Positions 55,874-64,000 of a DNA stretch of 64,000 nucleotides are shown here, in pieces. The notes under the pieces were generated by a model, which made no database searches, had not been told where the DNA came from, and worked only from the letters and a program-made list of their open reading frames with translations. Position 1 is the stretch's first letter; every line of letters starts with the position of its first letter. The DNA is from Candidatus Melainabacteria bacterium (GTDB lineage Bacteria > Cyanobacteriota > Vampirovibrionia > Obscuribacterales > Obscuribacteraceae). The translations under genes and the position numbers were made by a program. The stretch lies in NCBI GenBank assembly GCA_003153555.1, contig PLZS01000087.1, positions 1-64,000 on the forward strand, given 5' to 3'.

Positions 55874-58287
55874 AGAAAGTACTCTCTCTCATCTTCATTG
55901 CTATCTGTTTGAATTTTGGTGGCATCACCACACAGCAGGCAACCGCCAGCGAGCATTCGACGCTAGCAGATTTGGTGAAGAAAGCGGACCTGATTTTTAT
56001 TGGGCGGGTGCAACAAACTAACTGGAAGGATGTCCTTGGACATACTTCGGTTATGGGCATGACAGAGAGTTCCTACAAGACGAATTACTCACTATTAGTA
56101 GGGCCGGTCATCAAGGGTCCGGCTTCTTATGAAGGTCGTACCTTGTTAATCAAGGATGCACCAATCGTGAATAGCTACGTTTGCCCCGAACAGGGCTCCA
56201 ACGGAATGTTCATGCTGGATTTCCACGGCCCCGATTCCTTCGAATTCGTAGATCCAGCCCATCCAATTTTCCGGGTTGCCTCATCTGACAGCAAGGGAGC
56301 AAAGTCCGCTGATCCTTTTGTGACAGTTGTCCAGCTGTTAAGTCAATTTTTGGCCAGTCCGGCAAAAAGTCTGCGTAAAGACGATCCACGGGGCGTAGAC
56401 TGGGAGAAACAGGAGCTCTATGCAGAAGTTGCGGAGATTCTGAAAACAGTTCCTCTCGAACTTGTGCGCTCAGACTTACACTCTATTGTCAGTTCTCCTG
56501 CGCATAATCAATTGCAACGCCTGCTTGCCTTTGATTGTCTTCTTTTTCACGAAGATTTCGATGGCGTGGAGCAACTGAAGGCAATCCTGAGCAATCCTCC
56601 TGATTCATCGGTGGCACCAGGCCTTATTGGCACCATGCCACACGGCATAATGATAACGCCACGAGGTAGCTGGCTTCATTTTGCGCAAGGATGGGACAAC
56701 GAGGGTAAGCAAAATCGGTTACGACTGTCACCGAAGTTCGAGCCTGCGATGGAGAAGCTTGTCGCTGCAATCGAGCCGTTGCTGCGTTCTCGCGATCTAT
56801 GCACCAGGCAAGATGTGGCTGACATCTTAAGCCAGATTGCGACGCCGGCTGTGATCAATCCTTTCGCTCAGATCGCACTCAATGATCCTGATGACTATGT
56901 GCGGGAGCGCGCGATATGCGGACTGAAGAGCGCTGTTTTGAATGAGCCGTTCCACCAAGGAGCGCCCTCTAACGGAGTTGATCGCCAAGCGATAGAGTTC
57001 TGGCGCCGATGGACTGAATTCAGGGATCAATCGGGATCACCATTGGTGGTGCCGAAGCTGAGTGACGTGCGTCCTTCACCGAACTACACTGCCCACCTGA
57101 GTCAATACGAGAATCCTCTGGAACAGTTGATACCAGGTTCGGAACTCATTATCGTTGGTCATCTCACGGCGGACGTCGGCCTCGCGCCTGCAAATATTGA
57201 GCATACATCGATGGCCGACCGCATGCGAACCTATTATCGCGTATCTGTTGATCGCGTGTTGAAGAATGCAGGACACTATGACCTAAGCAGTGTGGCGGTA
57301 GACTCTGTTTTCCCGGCGCCAAGGGATTTCGGCATGTTTTTTCTCAGGCACGTCAACAATAATTTGTTCGAACAAGCCTGTCGCCAGACGTTTACTAATG
57401 GTCTTACACCTGTTACGTGTGCACCAGCCGGAACCACCCGTCCCCGGCAAGATAGCAATGGCGTGCAAAATGTGGTCGATGAGTTAGTGGCTGTTCTCGC
57501 TACGCCTGCGCGCCAGATCATTCCTAAACAATCTCCCCAGCGATCCGCAAACGTGAAGGTCGGTGAAATCGGCGCAACTGCAGTAGCCGTCATGACAGGC
57601 GACGGTGTTGTTCGGTCATTCATTCCTGGGCACCAAAATCAGTCGCAGTTCGATTGTTCTGGAACTGACGCAACATATACAGAAGCAGCTGGGTCGCTGA
57701 AAAGATTGCCTGATTCGAGCGTGATACCATCATTGCATACCATGCTCAGCTCGCCGCGACTGGAAGCGCAATGCAGGCTGTGGATCGCGAATGTGCTAGT
57801 TTCTCATGGTGATTTTCAATCGCTGAATGAGGTCAAAACGCTATTACTCGATCCACCGGATTCCCCTCAATATATTGACCCCGCCATTCGCGCTATGGCA
57901 AGAACCATCGAAGCGGCTGGGAATGCGCAAGACAAGAATGAGGTCTTACAGAAGCAGAAGATTGAAATTCTCATGCCGCTTCTTCATTCGAAAAACGTTG
58001 CCGTTCGGCGAGCAGTAGTCAGAACATTGGCTCGAACGATTTATCTACCAGATCCCTCTCATCCAAAGGAGGAGTTCTTAAAGGCATTCCTTGTGCCTAT
58101 GGCTAAAATAGGGCTTTACGATCCAGACCTTGAGGTACGCTCGCGAACTGTTGGAGCACTGGTATCATACACTGACATAGGAAGACACAAAAACTGGGGG
58201 TATGCCAACGAGTTCGAAAAGAATCAAGCCGCCGGTGTTCAATTCTGGCGCCGCATGATCGGTATTGGGGCACTGAGCGTCCCCTGA
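55867..58287 (+). CDS. Exported protein with duplicated domain and HEAT-like repeats
   Basis: An 806-aa precursor with signal peptide MLKKVLSLIFIAICLNFGGI to ATAS. The first half starts LADLVKKADLIFIGRVQQTN, then VIKGPASYEGRTLLI and GMFMLDFHGPDSFEFVD. The second half repeats the order with LEQLIPGSELIIVGHLTADV and GMFFLRHVNNNLF. Each is followed by helical HEAT-type stretches (LNDPDDYVRERAICGLKS; NVAVRRAVVRTLARTIY; DPDLEVRSRTVGALVSY). Hence the gene arose by internal duplication. AAGGA is 9 nt upstream. Periplasmic or surface location is expected; function unknown. Confidence 0.8.
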   Translation: MLKKVLSLIFIAICLNFGGITTQQATASEHSTLADLVKKADLIFIGRVQQTNWKDVLGHTSVMGMTESSYKTNYSLLVGPVIKGPASYEGRTLLIKDAPIVNSYVCPEQGSNGMFMLDFHGPDSFEFVDPAHPIFRVASSDSKGAKSADPFVTVVQLLSQFLASPAKSLRKDDPRGVDWEKQELYAEVAEILKTVPLELVRSDLHSIVSSPAHNQLQRLLAFDCLLFHEDFDGVEQLKAILSNPPDSSVAPGLIGTMPHGIMITPRGSWLHFAQGWDNEGKQNRLRLSPKFEPAMEKLVAAIEPLLRSRDLCTRQDVADILSQIATPAVINPFAQIALNDPDDYVRERAICGLKSAVLNEPFHQGAPSNGVDRQAIEFWRRWTEFRDQSGSPLVVPKLSDVRPSPNYTAHLSQYENPLEQLIPGSELIIVGHLTADVGLAPANIEHTSMADRMRTYYRVSVDRVLKNAGHYDLSSVAVDSVFPAPRDFGMFFLRHVNNNLFEQACRQTFTNGLTPVTCAPAGTTRPRQDSNGVQNVVDELVAVLATPARQIIPKQSPQRSANVKVGEIGATAVAVMTGDGVVRSFIPGHQNQSQFDCSGTDATYTEAAGSLKRLPDSSVIPSLHTMLSSPRLEAQCRLWIANVLVSHGDFQSLNEVKTLLLDPPDSPQYIDPAIRAMARTIEAAGNAQDKNEVLQKQKIEILMPLLHSKNVAVRRAVVRTLARTIYLPDPSHPKEEFLKAFLVPMAKIGLYDPDLEVRSRTVGALVSYTDIGRHKNWGYANEFEKNQAAGVQFWRRMIGIGALSVP

Positions 58288-58695
58288 GTCGAACAACACT
58301 GTCTGGCAATCTCGGCAAGAATTCTGCTGCCGACCATTTCGCAATCGGTGTCTGTGTCGAGCTGAACCCGGAACCGCACACCCTTAGAAGCATCGCATTT
58401 GGTGCACAGTCCTACCAAAGTCCGGCGCTCTCGAATCAAAAAGATTTTGCGCTTTCGGGGGACATATTCCGGGACCGGAAAAAGTCGATTAATATGTTAA
58501 GCAAAAAACGCAGACTTTTAAGATGCTCAAAAGCATTGTCCGGCAATGAATTCCAAGATCGTAGAACACTCAAGATGCTGATGTAATATAGCTTTACGTG
58601 AAATGGGATCACCCGATCTGGAAGGGTACCCACCTTTCTAATGTTTGCAAAAATTGAGTGCACAGAAGGAGAAATTGCTTTCCAGTCAAGCCGCT
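58288..58695. other. Intergenic region with possible small minus-strand ORF
   Basis: 408 bp between convergent genes. A minus-strand frame at 58239-58439 (66 aa: LVGLCTKCDASKGVRFRVQL, with CTKC and later Cys pairs) overlaps the end of the HEAT gene and reads like a protein, but it has no clear ribosome site. No clear terminator hairpin was found. Confidence 0.35.
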
Positions 58696-59352
58696 CTAAA
58701 TATCAATGATGCGATTAGCGCGTTCCTTTGAAGATTCGATCAGCTTGGCGTTCGGGAGATCAGTGCTCTCGATTTTTGCGCGCGTTTCAGATTCGTTCCG
58801 ACCACCGGCTTTGTGCCTTTCCAGCAAGCGGGGCATGAGAGTTTCGATGGTCGAATCGATGAACCAGATTTCGTTGAAGAGCTCTGATAATTGGCGCCAA
58901 GGTTCCTCATCCAACAATAAGTAGTTGCCCTCTGAGACGATAATTTTGTGATGCGGAGCTATTTCGATGCCATTCTCAATCGACGCTTCAATCGAGCGAT
59001 CGAACAAAGGACAAAATACAGATTCGTTTTGTCTGCTTTTCAAATCTTTGACCAAATCCACAAAGCCCTGGGCATCAAACGTCGCCGGAATTCCTTTGAG
59101 CGCTCGCAGTTCTCGTCGATCCAGCTCCTGATTGGAATAGTGAAAGCCATCCATTGGCACCACTACCGCTACCGGAGCACCAAGACGCTCATTCACGGCA
59201 TCTACAAGCTGGGCTGCAAATGTGCTCTTGCCCGCAGCTGGCGCACCAACAAGGCCCAGAAGATATCGTTGGGAACTCGCTTCTGTCGCATCGATCAGAA
59301 TGAGCGACCAGTGTTCCACGGTATTTGGCGTTGCTACTTTGTCTTGTTTCAT
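58696..59352 (-). CDS. P-loop nucleoside/sugar kinase-like protein
   Basis: A 218-aa kinase of the uridine kinase/phosphoribulokinase-like group. The Walker A motif is LVGAPAAGKSTFAAQL (residues about 34-48). VVVPMDGFHYSNQELDRREL is the substrate Asp region with the usual MDGFH, followed by GIPATFDAQGFVDLVKDL, FDRSIEASIENGIEI, IIVSEGNYLLLDEEPW and an Arg-rich lid (LLERHKAGGRNESE). This matches the 'nucleoside/nucleotide kinase family' related to PanK and fructose kinases; the substrate is unknown. Divergent from the membrane-protein gene. Confidence 0.85.
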   Translation of the reverse strand: MKQDKVATPNTVEHWSLILIDATEASSQRYLLGLVGAPAAGKSTFAAQLVDAVNERLGAPVAVVVPMDGFHYSNQELDRRELRALKGIPATFDAQGFVDLVKDLKSRQNESVFCPLFDRSIEASIENGIEIAPHHKIIVSEGNYLLLDEEPWRQLSELFNEIWFIDSTIETLMPRLLERHKAGGRNESETRAKIESTDLPNAKLIESSKERANRIIDI

Positions 59353-59646
59353 CCGATATATTCTCGCATAACTTTCAGGACAGGAATGAATCGACGTGAG
59401 CTCAATCTCTCTCAGTTGTATTTACAGCTGTAATTCATAGAGAAAAGTAATTTGATTCTGCCTGCTGGACTGGGGATTACCCTATTGAGAAGTGAGTTGC
59501 TAATCTCGATAATGTCTCCACTTAGTAACCGAAAAACATAGCTCTGAACCGCACCTAGATTGCCAGCATAAGTGGTCTTCTGCGCGTTCTGTCACGCACG
59601 TTCGCGACGTTCAATTATCACTGATTTCAAATCGGGAGTAATCATT

Positions 59647-60912
59647 TTGTCTAGTTCTCTTTCGAACAGATCCGCTTTCCCACAAAGTGATGCGCCAAGT
59701 GTGATCAAGGGCATGCGTGTTGAATTCACGGCGTCTCGCGGACTGGCAAAAAAATCGAAAACCTATCTGCCGAAGATACCTCATGTGTATCGCCTCGACA
59801 GCCAAGATGCGCGTTCTAATCCCTGGCTAGTCTCGCGTGCGTTCGACATTCTCTTTGTCTGCGGTCTTGCCCCATGGCTTATCGGCATCGGCTGCTTTTT
59901 CATTACTGGTGCTGGTGGAGCGTATCCACCCACTAAATATCCTCAGCAGCTACTCACTTTTTTCTTTGTGGCGAGCTCTCTAATCATCGGCGAATCACAT
60001 CAGTTCACGTCGATTATTCGATATTATTCGTCGTTTCGTAAGCGAGCGAAGGCATACACAATGGAGAGAATCCCTTTTTGGATCATGTACGCATTGGCGT
60101 TGGAATTTCTCGCGCTTGTGCTTTATCACCCAGCGCAGGATTTCTTACGGTGGACCTTTCCAGTTTTTACTGTGCTCTTGCAGTTTGCAGTAATTTTGTT
60201 TCCGGCGGTGCTGATGCAGCATATTTGTGCTCAGGCAGTTGCCGTGGGAGTGAGCTACTGTCGCATAGCGGGATACAATTTCAGCCAAGCTGAGAAAAGA
60301 AGTTTCACTGCCGTAACCTGGCTGCTCATTGCCACAGGAGCATGCAGCATTGCTGTTCCATTCACATTCGATGCAGATAACATTATAGGCATTTCTACTA
60401 ATTCAATACAACTTGCTACAATCGTGGGTCCCATAGCCTCAGGCGCTTCGTTCACTGCTTTGATCTGTGCTGCCCACGTCATTTTCAGGGGATTCAAAAG
60501 GCGTGAGTGGCCACCACTAGGAGCCGCCCTTTTGTGGGTGAATTTAGTGCTACTGATCTTACTGTCAGTGCCACTGCCTGGAATGGCATATGTTTGGTTG
60601 TTTGTGCCGTTGTTTTTTCACGCTACTCAGCACTGGGCGCTGGCTTGGAGCACTCGAAAGCGTGAAGCAAGAACGAGTTTGGGTTCAAGTTTGAAGCGCA
60701 CTGATTTGGCCAGAGAATTCTGCAAACTAGTTGTTCCTGTTGTGACTCTGACTTTGATTGTCCTCTTCTTGCCCTTGCTTTTAAGTCGTACGTCACACCT
60801 ATCCCCCATTAGTGATTTATTTCCTGGCGAGACGCTACCTGTGTTTCTATCCATGTTCGTGTTTTATATGCACTATTTCGCCGATCGTGTGGTTTGGCGA
60901 CCGAAAACCTAG
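59647..60912 (+). CDS. Polytopic membrane protein with terminal His/Asp motif (copy 2)
   Basis: A 421-aa protein with about nine membrane segments, distantly related to the protein at 45701. Shared landmarks are NPWLVSRAFDILFVCG at TM1, SLIIGESHQFTSIIRYY, VGVSYCRIAGYNFSQAEKRS, YVWLFVPLFFHATQHWAL and terminal FYMHYFADRVVWR. The TTG start at 59647 has GGGAG 8 nt upstream; the ATG frame from 59572 has none. The small membrane/exported gene follows by 9 nt, so the two are in an operon. Function unknown; conserved membrane His/Asp suggest a catalytic or cofactor site. Confidence 0.72.
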   Translation: MSSSLSNRSAFPQSDAPSVIKGMRVEFTASRGLAKKSKTYLPKIPHVYRLDSQDARSNPWLVSRAFDILFVCGLAPWLIGIGCFFITGAGGAYPPTKYPQQLLTFFFVASSLIIGESHQFTSIIRYYSSFRKRAKAYTMERIPFWIMYALALEFLALVLYHPAQDFLRWTFPVFTVLLQFAVILFPAVLMQHICAQAVAVGVSYCRIAGYNFSQAEKRSFTAVTWLLIATGACSIAVPFTFDADNIIGISTNSIQLATIVGPIASGASFTALICAAHVIFRGFKRREWPPLGAALLWVNLVLLILLSVPLPGMAYVWLFVPLFFHATQHWALAWSTRKREARTSLGSSLKRTDLAREFCKLVVPVVTLTLIVLFLPLLLSRTSHLSPISDLFPGETLPVFLSMFVFYMHYFADRVVWRPKT

Positions 60913-60921
60913 GAGGACAAA

Positions 60922-61314
60922 ATGACTAATCGTACTTGGGCTTTAGCAAGTCTTGCTTTAATACTCGCTTTGACAGCGCCAGTAACATGGATTGCCTCAG
61001 CATATGCTGTTCAACTCAACGCGATGGGCGCTGTTACACCCGCTGGTGGCTTCCAGGTTTTCTTTGAAAAGAACGGGCGGCTGGGCATGAAAGTGCCCGT
61101 AAATACCTTAGGTACATCCAAAAATAACTTTCAAATGATTGTGACTGCTTCCCCTTTGGTGATTAATTCGGAAACATTCATGGTGCGCTGGCTTGAAACA
61201 GTAAAGAAAAATAAGTCCAATCTTCTTTGGTCTTCATATCCCGCTAGCATTCGCGGTCAGGTGTTTGGTCATAACCCCGCTGGTGGCGATCCGTTCAAGT
61301 CCGGCGGTTGGTGA
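60922..61314 (+). CDS. Small exported/membrane-anchored protein
   Basis: A 130-aa protein with an N-terminal hydrophobic segment (WALASLALILALTAPVTWIA), probably a signal peptide or anchor, followed by a beta-rich domain (GGFQVFFEKNGRLGMKVPVN, NNFQMIVTASPLVINSETFM) and a Gly/Pro-rich end. A strong AGGAGG is 7 nt upstream. It is coupled to the polytopic protein 9 nt before it, mirroring the small exported genes beside the other copy. Function unknown. Confidence 0.7.
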   Translation: MTNRTWALASLALILALTAPVTWIASAYAVQLNAMGAVTPAGGFQVFFEKNGRLGMKVPVNTLGTSKNNFQMIVTASPLVINSETFMVRWLETVKKNKSNLLWSSYPASIRGQVFGHNPAGGDPFKSGGW

Positions 61315-61325
61315 CAGTTAACTGT

Positions 61326-62126
61326 TCAAGGTCCGTTTAAATTAGGAACTAGTGGAGTATAGGTGCTCGTCGATTGAAATTGCGTGTATGACGGTGCGAA
61401 TAAGTTCAGACCGAAACCGCCAACCGGCGGCGCGAACATCGGATAGCCGGTTGGATTGAAGCCTCCATACATCGGCCCGCCTCCGATCATTGGCGGACCG
61501 CCAAACATTGGGGTCGGATTGGTGATTGGATTTAGGTTCGGCATACCCCAGCCACCGTAGCCACCATAACCATACGGCGATGGCGAGCTGAAGTTGAGGT
61601 GGAAATTCTTGCCGAGGTTGATGCCAACATTGTTGTTGTAAGGATAATATGGTGCTCCATACGGCCTTCCAAAAGACGCGCCATACGGAGATCTGTAAGG
61701 CATTCCGTACGGCATTCCATATGGCATTCCATACGGTGACATGGGATAATTCGCCTGCGGATAAAAGTTCGTCGGTTGTCCGTAAGAGTTGTAGACAGGC
61801 GCTGGCAGGAAGTTCCAGGCAGGTTCGCTATAGACTTCGAGATTGCTGTAGTTTTGCCTAACGCCACCAGGAGCGTTGCGATCAATGATCGGAACGATGT
61901 GTCCTTTGGGATCTACTGGCACGCCAAGGTTCGATAGGTCCATTTGAATCCTTGCCGGTTTGGGGGCTCGTGGTGCCGGCGTTGTCTCTTCCATGAACAT
62001 GTTGCCGGACTCGTCTTTAATGTCTTGTCCTGCTGCGCACGCATTCTGAGCGTTAAACGGCGCTGCCAGAATGAGCAGGATGGCTGACATTATTCGCGCT
62101 TGCTGTTTGGATTTGATGGCGCTCAC
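61326..62126 (-). CDS. Exported Pro/Gly/Tyr/Met-rich protein
   Basis: A 266-aa precursor with signal peptide (QQARIMSAILLILAAPFNAQ to ACA) and a low-complexity mature part: PMSPYGMPYGMPYGMPYRSP, YGYGGYGGWGM and MFGGPPMIGGGPMYGGFNP. The style resembles surface or matrix proteins. The GTG start at 62126 gives a basic n-region; ATG at 62090 is an alternative. Its 3' end faces the small membrane-anchored gene 11 bp away. Confidence 0.7.
   Translation of the reverse strand: MSAIKSKQQARIMSAILLILAAPFNAQNACAAGQDIKDESGNMFMEETTPAPRAPKPARIQMDLSNLGVPVDPKGHIVPIIDRNAPGGVRQNYSNLEVYSEPAWNFLPAPVYNSYGQPTNFYPQANYPMSPYGMPYGMPYGMPYRSPYGASFGRPYGAPYYPYNNNVGINLGKNFHLNFSSPSPYGYGGYGGWGMPNLNPITNPTPMFGGPPMIGGGPMYGGFNPTGYPMFAPPVGGFGLNLFAPSYTQFQSTSTYTPLVPNLNGP
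61698..61737 (-). repeat. 12-bp repeats coding PYGM
   Basis: Three units of the GGCATTCC(A/G)TA(C/T) type in a row encode YGMPYGMPYGMP. Near-identical copies point to recent slippage. Confidence 0.8.
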
Positions 62127-62190
62127 CTGACTGGATCAATGATCAACTTGTTGAAAGTTTGTGGGACTACTTCGATACTATTTTGTGCCA

Positions 62191-63279
62191 CTAATTTTGA
62201 GTTGCAGGTGGAGCAATCGGACTTTCCTTAACGGCAGAGGATTTGTCTGTTGTTGCGCTTGTTGAGGGCGTTTCATCAGTGTGGACTAGTGGCGCATTCT
62301 TGATTTGGGGTGCTTGCTCGGTCACAGTATTTGTGATGGATGTTCCATCACTTTTCGTTTGCGCAACCGATGCAGTGCTGTTCGTTCCATCACTTTTCGT
62401 TTGCCTGACCGATGCAGTAGTGTCGGTTGTTCCGGCTGATTTTGTCTCGCTTTGCGTAGTGGTGCTGGATGCGGTTTCAGTTGAGGTAACACCGTTACTG
62501 AAATCTTTCAGCTTCGCGATCAAGGTGTTCATCGGCTCAATTGAATCAGATGGCAGCTTGCAGGAAACTGTTTTTGTGATTCCCATTTTTGTGGCAGTTA
62601 CTTCCGCACTGGCGCCGTCTGGGTTTTTGGGTTGAATGTGCGACTGCACAATGGTCACCCACATTTTGGCATGCACTCTCAATCCCTTGATATTGCTTAC
62701 GGTCAGCGAGCCATCTGCTTCTTCGAGGACATCAAATGAGACTAACTTTTCCAGACTGACTTGGTCCACATCGGGATTATCAATTTGTTTGACGAATTTA
62801 TCGTCCAGATTCATTTGAATTCGGTTTCCCTGATCTAATTTGCAGATGGCGATCAGATTTACACCCGATTGCTTGAACGCTTCGGCCACCGGCTTATTAA
62901 TTTCGCTCAGCTCAATCGTGCGATACATTTTTGCCAGAGCAGCAAGATCAGCGAGCATTTCAGGGTCTTCGCTACCAATAATTTTGTATTGCTCGGACGC
63001 TTTCTTGAAGGAGTCGGCAGCTTCGACATACTTTGCGTTCTTTTGATAACACTCGCCTAACCTTTTCAAGCTCAGTGGTATGGATGGATCGTGCTCGCCG
63101 CAATTTTCTGCTTCAGCAACCGCTTTCAACCATGTCGACTCGGCGCGCTTATAGTCGCCGGCTTCAATTGCCTTCTGTCCAGTCTGGCTTAGTCGCTCCC
63201 ATTTGGGGCATTCAGCTTGTGCCGCTATAGACGTTGATATAGCCAGAAAGAGGCTTATGCAGGCGATCTTGTTGTTCAT
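62191..63279 (-). CDS. Exported TPR protein with Ser/Thr-rich tail
   Basis: A 362-aa precursor with signal peptide MNNKIACISLFLAISTSIAA to QAE. Residues about 25-110 are three TPR-like units (SQTGQKAIEAGDYKRAESTW, LKRLGECYQKNAKYVEAADS, LADLAALAKMYRTIEL). A beta-rich domain follows (NLIAICKLDQGNRIQMNLDD, AKMWVTIVQSHIQPKNPDGA). Residues about 270-360 are Ser/Thr/Gln-rich with a tandem repeat. It shares its strand with the gene at 61326, 64 bp further on. A periplasmic assembly or binding role is plausible only by analogy. Confidence 0.72.
   Translation of the reverse strand: MNNKIACISLFLAISTSIAAQAECPKWERLSQTGQKAIEAGDYKRAESTWLKAVAEAENCGEHDPSIPLSLKRLGECYQKNAKYVEAADSFKKASEQYKIIGSEDPEMLADLAALAKMYRTIELSEINKPVAEAFKQSGVNLIAICKLDQGNRIQMNLDDKFVKQIDNPDVDQVSLEKLVSFDVLEEADGSLTVSNIKGLRVHAKMWVTIVQSHIQPKNPDGASAEVTATKMGITKTVSCKLPSDSIEPMNTLIAKLKDFSNGVTSTETASSTTTQSETKSAGTTDTTASVRQTKSDGTNSTASVAQTKSDGTSITNTVTEQAPQIKNAPLVHTDETPSTSATTDKSSAVKESPIAPPATQN
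62344..62427 (-). repeat. 42-bp tandem repeat (14-aa period)
   Basis: TCCATCACTTTTCGTTTGC recurs at 62344 and 62386 and encodes QTKSDGT-type repeats in the tail of the exported TPR protein. High DNA identity suggests recent duplication. Confidence 0.8.
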
Positions 63280-63415
63280 GGATCCTCGAGAAAACGGGCT
63301 AGTATATTAGAAGGTTCATCTTGAATACTGTGGATGAAGGCGCTATCTGTTGGATATTCACGCTCGTACCGGTATCATATGTGTCAGTAATAATATTAGA
63401 TCAATCGGTTCGTCT

Positions 63416-64000
63416 ATGAGAGATTACATTCTTCTTTATATCAACGGCGAAGAGCATCGCATTGGCGGCGAGCAAGCATTCGTTCCGATCACCGATTATT
63501 TGCGCTATGAGCAGGGTGTCTGTGGAACTAAAGTGGTGTGCGCAGAGGGCGACTGCGGTGCCTGCACAACACTAATAGGACGCGTTAGCGGCAATGGTAT
63601 TGAGTACAAATCAGTCAATGCCTGCATCCAGTTTATATTTCAGTTGGATTGTTCGCACGTAATTACGGTCGAAGGGTTGAAGCTCAATGACCAGCTAAAT
63701 GCTGTGCAGCAATCGATGGTGGACTGCCATGGCGCTCAATGCGGATATTGCACACCTGGCATCGTCGTCGCCATGTGTGGAATGTACAACCGCACCTGCC
63801 CGGTTAACCTAGAAACAATCAAAGAAGAGTTGACTGGAAATCTCTGTCGTTGCACTGGGTATGAGTCGATTATGCGTGCGGGTTTGGCGGTCGATGAAGC
63901 GAGGTTGTTTAAAGCAGACGACCACTATCCACCGGCTGCAATGGTGCGCACTTTCAAAGAGCACGTCGGTATCCCAATTCAAATCTCAGCCGGCGAGAGA
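63416..64000 (+). CDS. Xanthine dehydrogenase small subunit, N-terminal part (cut by window end)
   Basis: The first 195 codons of a molybdo-flavoprotein iron-sulfur subunit, open to the end of the window. Residues 1-85 are a plant-type [2Fe-2S] ferredoxin domain (GVCGTKVVCAEGDCGACTTL plus a later Cys in VNACIQF). Residues about 90-165 are the second [2Fe-2S]-binding domain (HGAQCGYCTPGIVVAMCGMY and LTGNLCRCTGYESIM). The FAD domain expected after a linker is outside. This fits XdhA-type subunits, which pass electrons from a molybdenum subunit in purine oxidation; other molybdenum hydroxylases are possible. ATG at 63416. Confidence 0.9.
   Translation, partial: MRDYILLYINGEEHRIGGEQAFVPITDYLRYEQGVCGTKVVCAEGDCGACTTLIGRVSGNGIEYKSVNACIQFIFQLDCSHVITVEGLKLNDQLNAVQQSMVDCHGAQCGYCTPGIVVAMCGMYNRTCPVNLETIKEELTGNLCRCTGYESIMRAGLAVDEARLFKADDHYPPAAMVRTFKEHVGIPIQISAGER

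Noticed and set aside
58436-58663. 75-aa minus-strand frame
   Set aside because: No ribosome site, no domain, A/T-rich noncoding composition.

Overview
The window looks like a chromosomal stretch of a free-living, aerobic Gram-negative-type bacterium. It has many Sec signal peptides, a TonB-like C-terminal domain, an O2-dependent ThiO and an ETHE1-type persulfide dioxygenase. Long lineage-specific proteins are frequent: TPR, LysM, Gly/Ala-rich hydrophobic and low-complexity architectures. That style resembles the non-photosynthetic Cyanobacteria-related order Obscuribacterales (Melainabacteria/Vampirovibrionia). This placement is inference from architecture; there is no rRNA or other marker in the window. 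I found no tRNA, rRNA, CRISPR array, insertion sequence or integrase.

Layout. 0.1-2.6 kb: a nucleoside 2-deoxyribosyltransferase-like protein, an unknown protein and a HAD protein. 3.1-10.5 kb: a 592-aa protein carrying a dCTP deaminase/dUTPase-fold domain, a multiply frameshifted DUF4388-type pseudogene, and a two-gene unit encoding a 1423-aa protein. 11.8-17.7 kb: a compact thiamine operon thiC-thiO-thiS-thiG-thiDE with overlapping or abutting genes, led by a TPP riboswitch whose expression platform appears legible in the sequence. 18-25.9 kb: a degenerate LysM protein, a secreted protein and an 1866-aa protein with four MshEN-like repeats, a long acidic linker and C-terminal TPRs. 25.9-27.8 kb: a two-component system. 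28-31.8 kb: a class III aminotransferase coupled to an MtnX-like phosphatase. 31.9-37 kb: a LysM protein, a persulfide dioxygenase-rhodanese fusion and a TonB-CTD membrane protein. 37-44.6 kb: small proteins, a MocR regulator, an AraC regulator divergent from a MATE exporter with a repeat-rich operator between them, and a D-amino-acid oxidase.

44.6-51.8 kb: tandem secreted paralogues with a duplicated 56-bp leader, a polytopic membrane protein, several unknown proteins, and an overlapping ChaB/Tag-like glycosylase pair. 52.2-55.5 kb: a GTP-type PEP carboxykinase and a class I aldolase with strongly C-ending codon use, which together suggest strong gluconeogenic expression. 55.6-64 kb: an internally duplicated HEAT-repeat exported protein, a P-loop kinase, a second member of the polytopic membrane family, secreted repeat proteins, and the 5' part of a xanthine-dehydrogenase small subunit that runs off the end.

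The features most worth a second look are the dCTP-deaminase-like fusion, the TPP riboswitch switch helix, the AraC/MATE operator, the duplicated leader with its secreted proteins, and the two small GIY-YIG-like paralogues.
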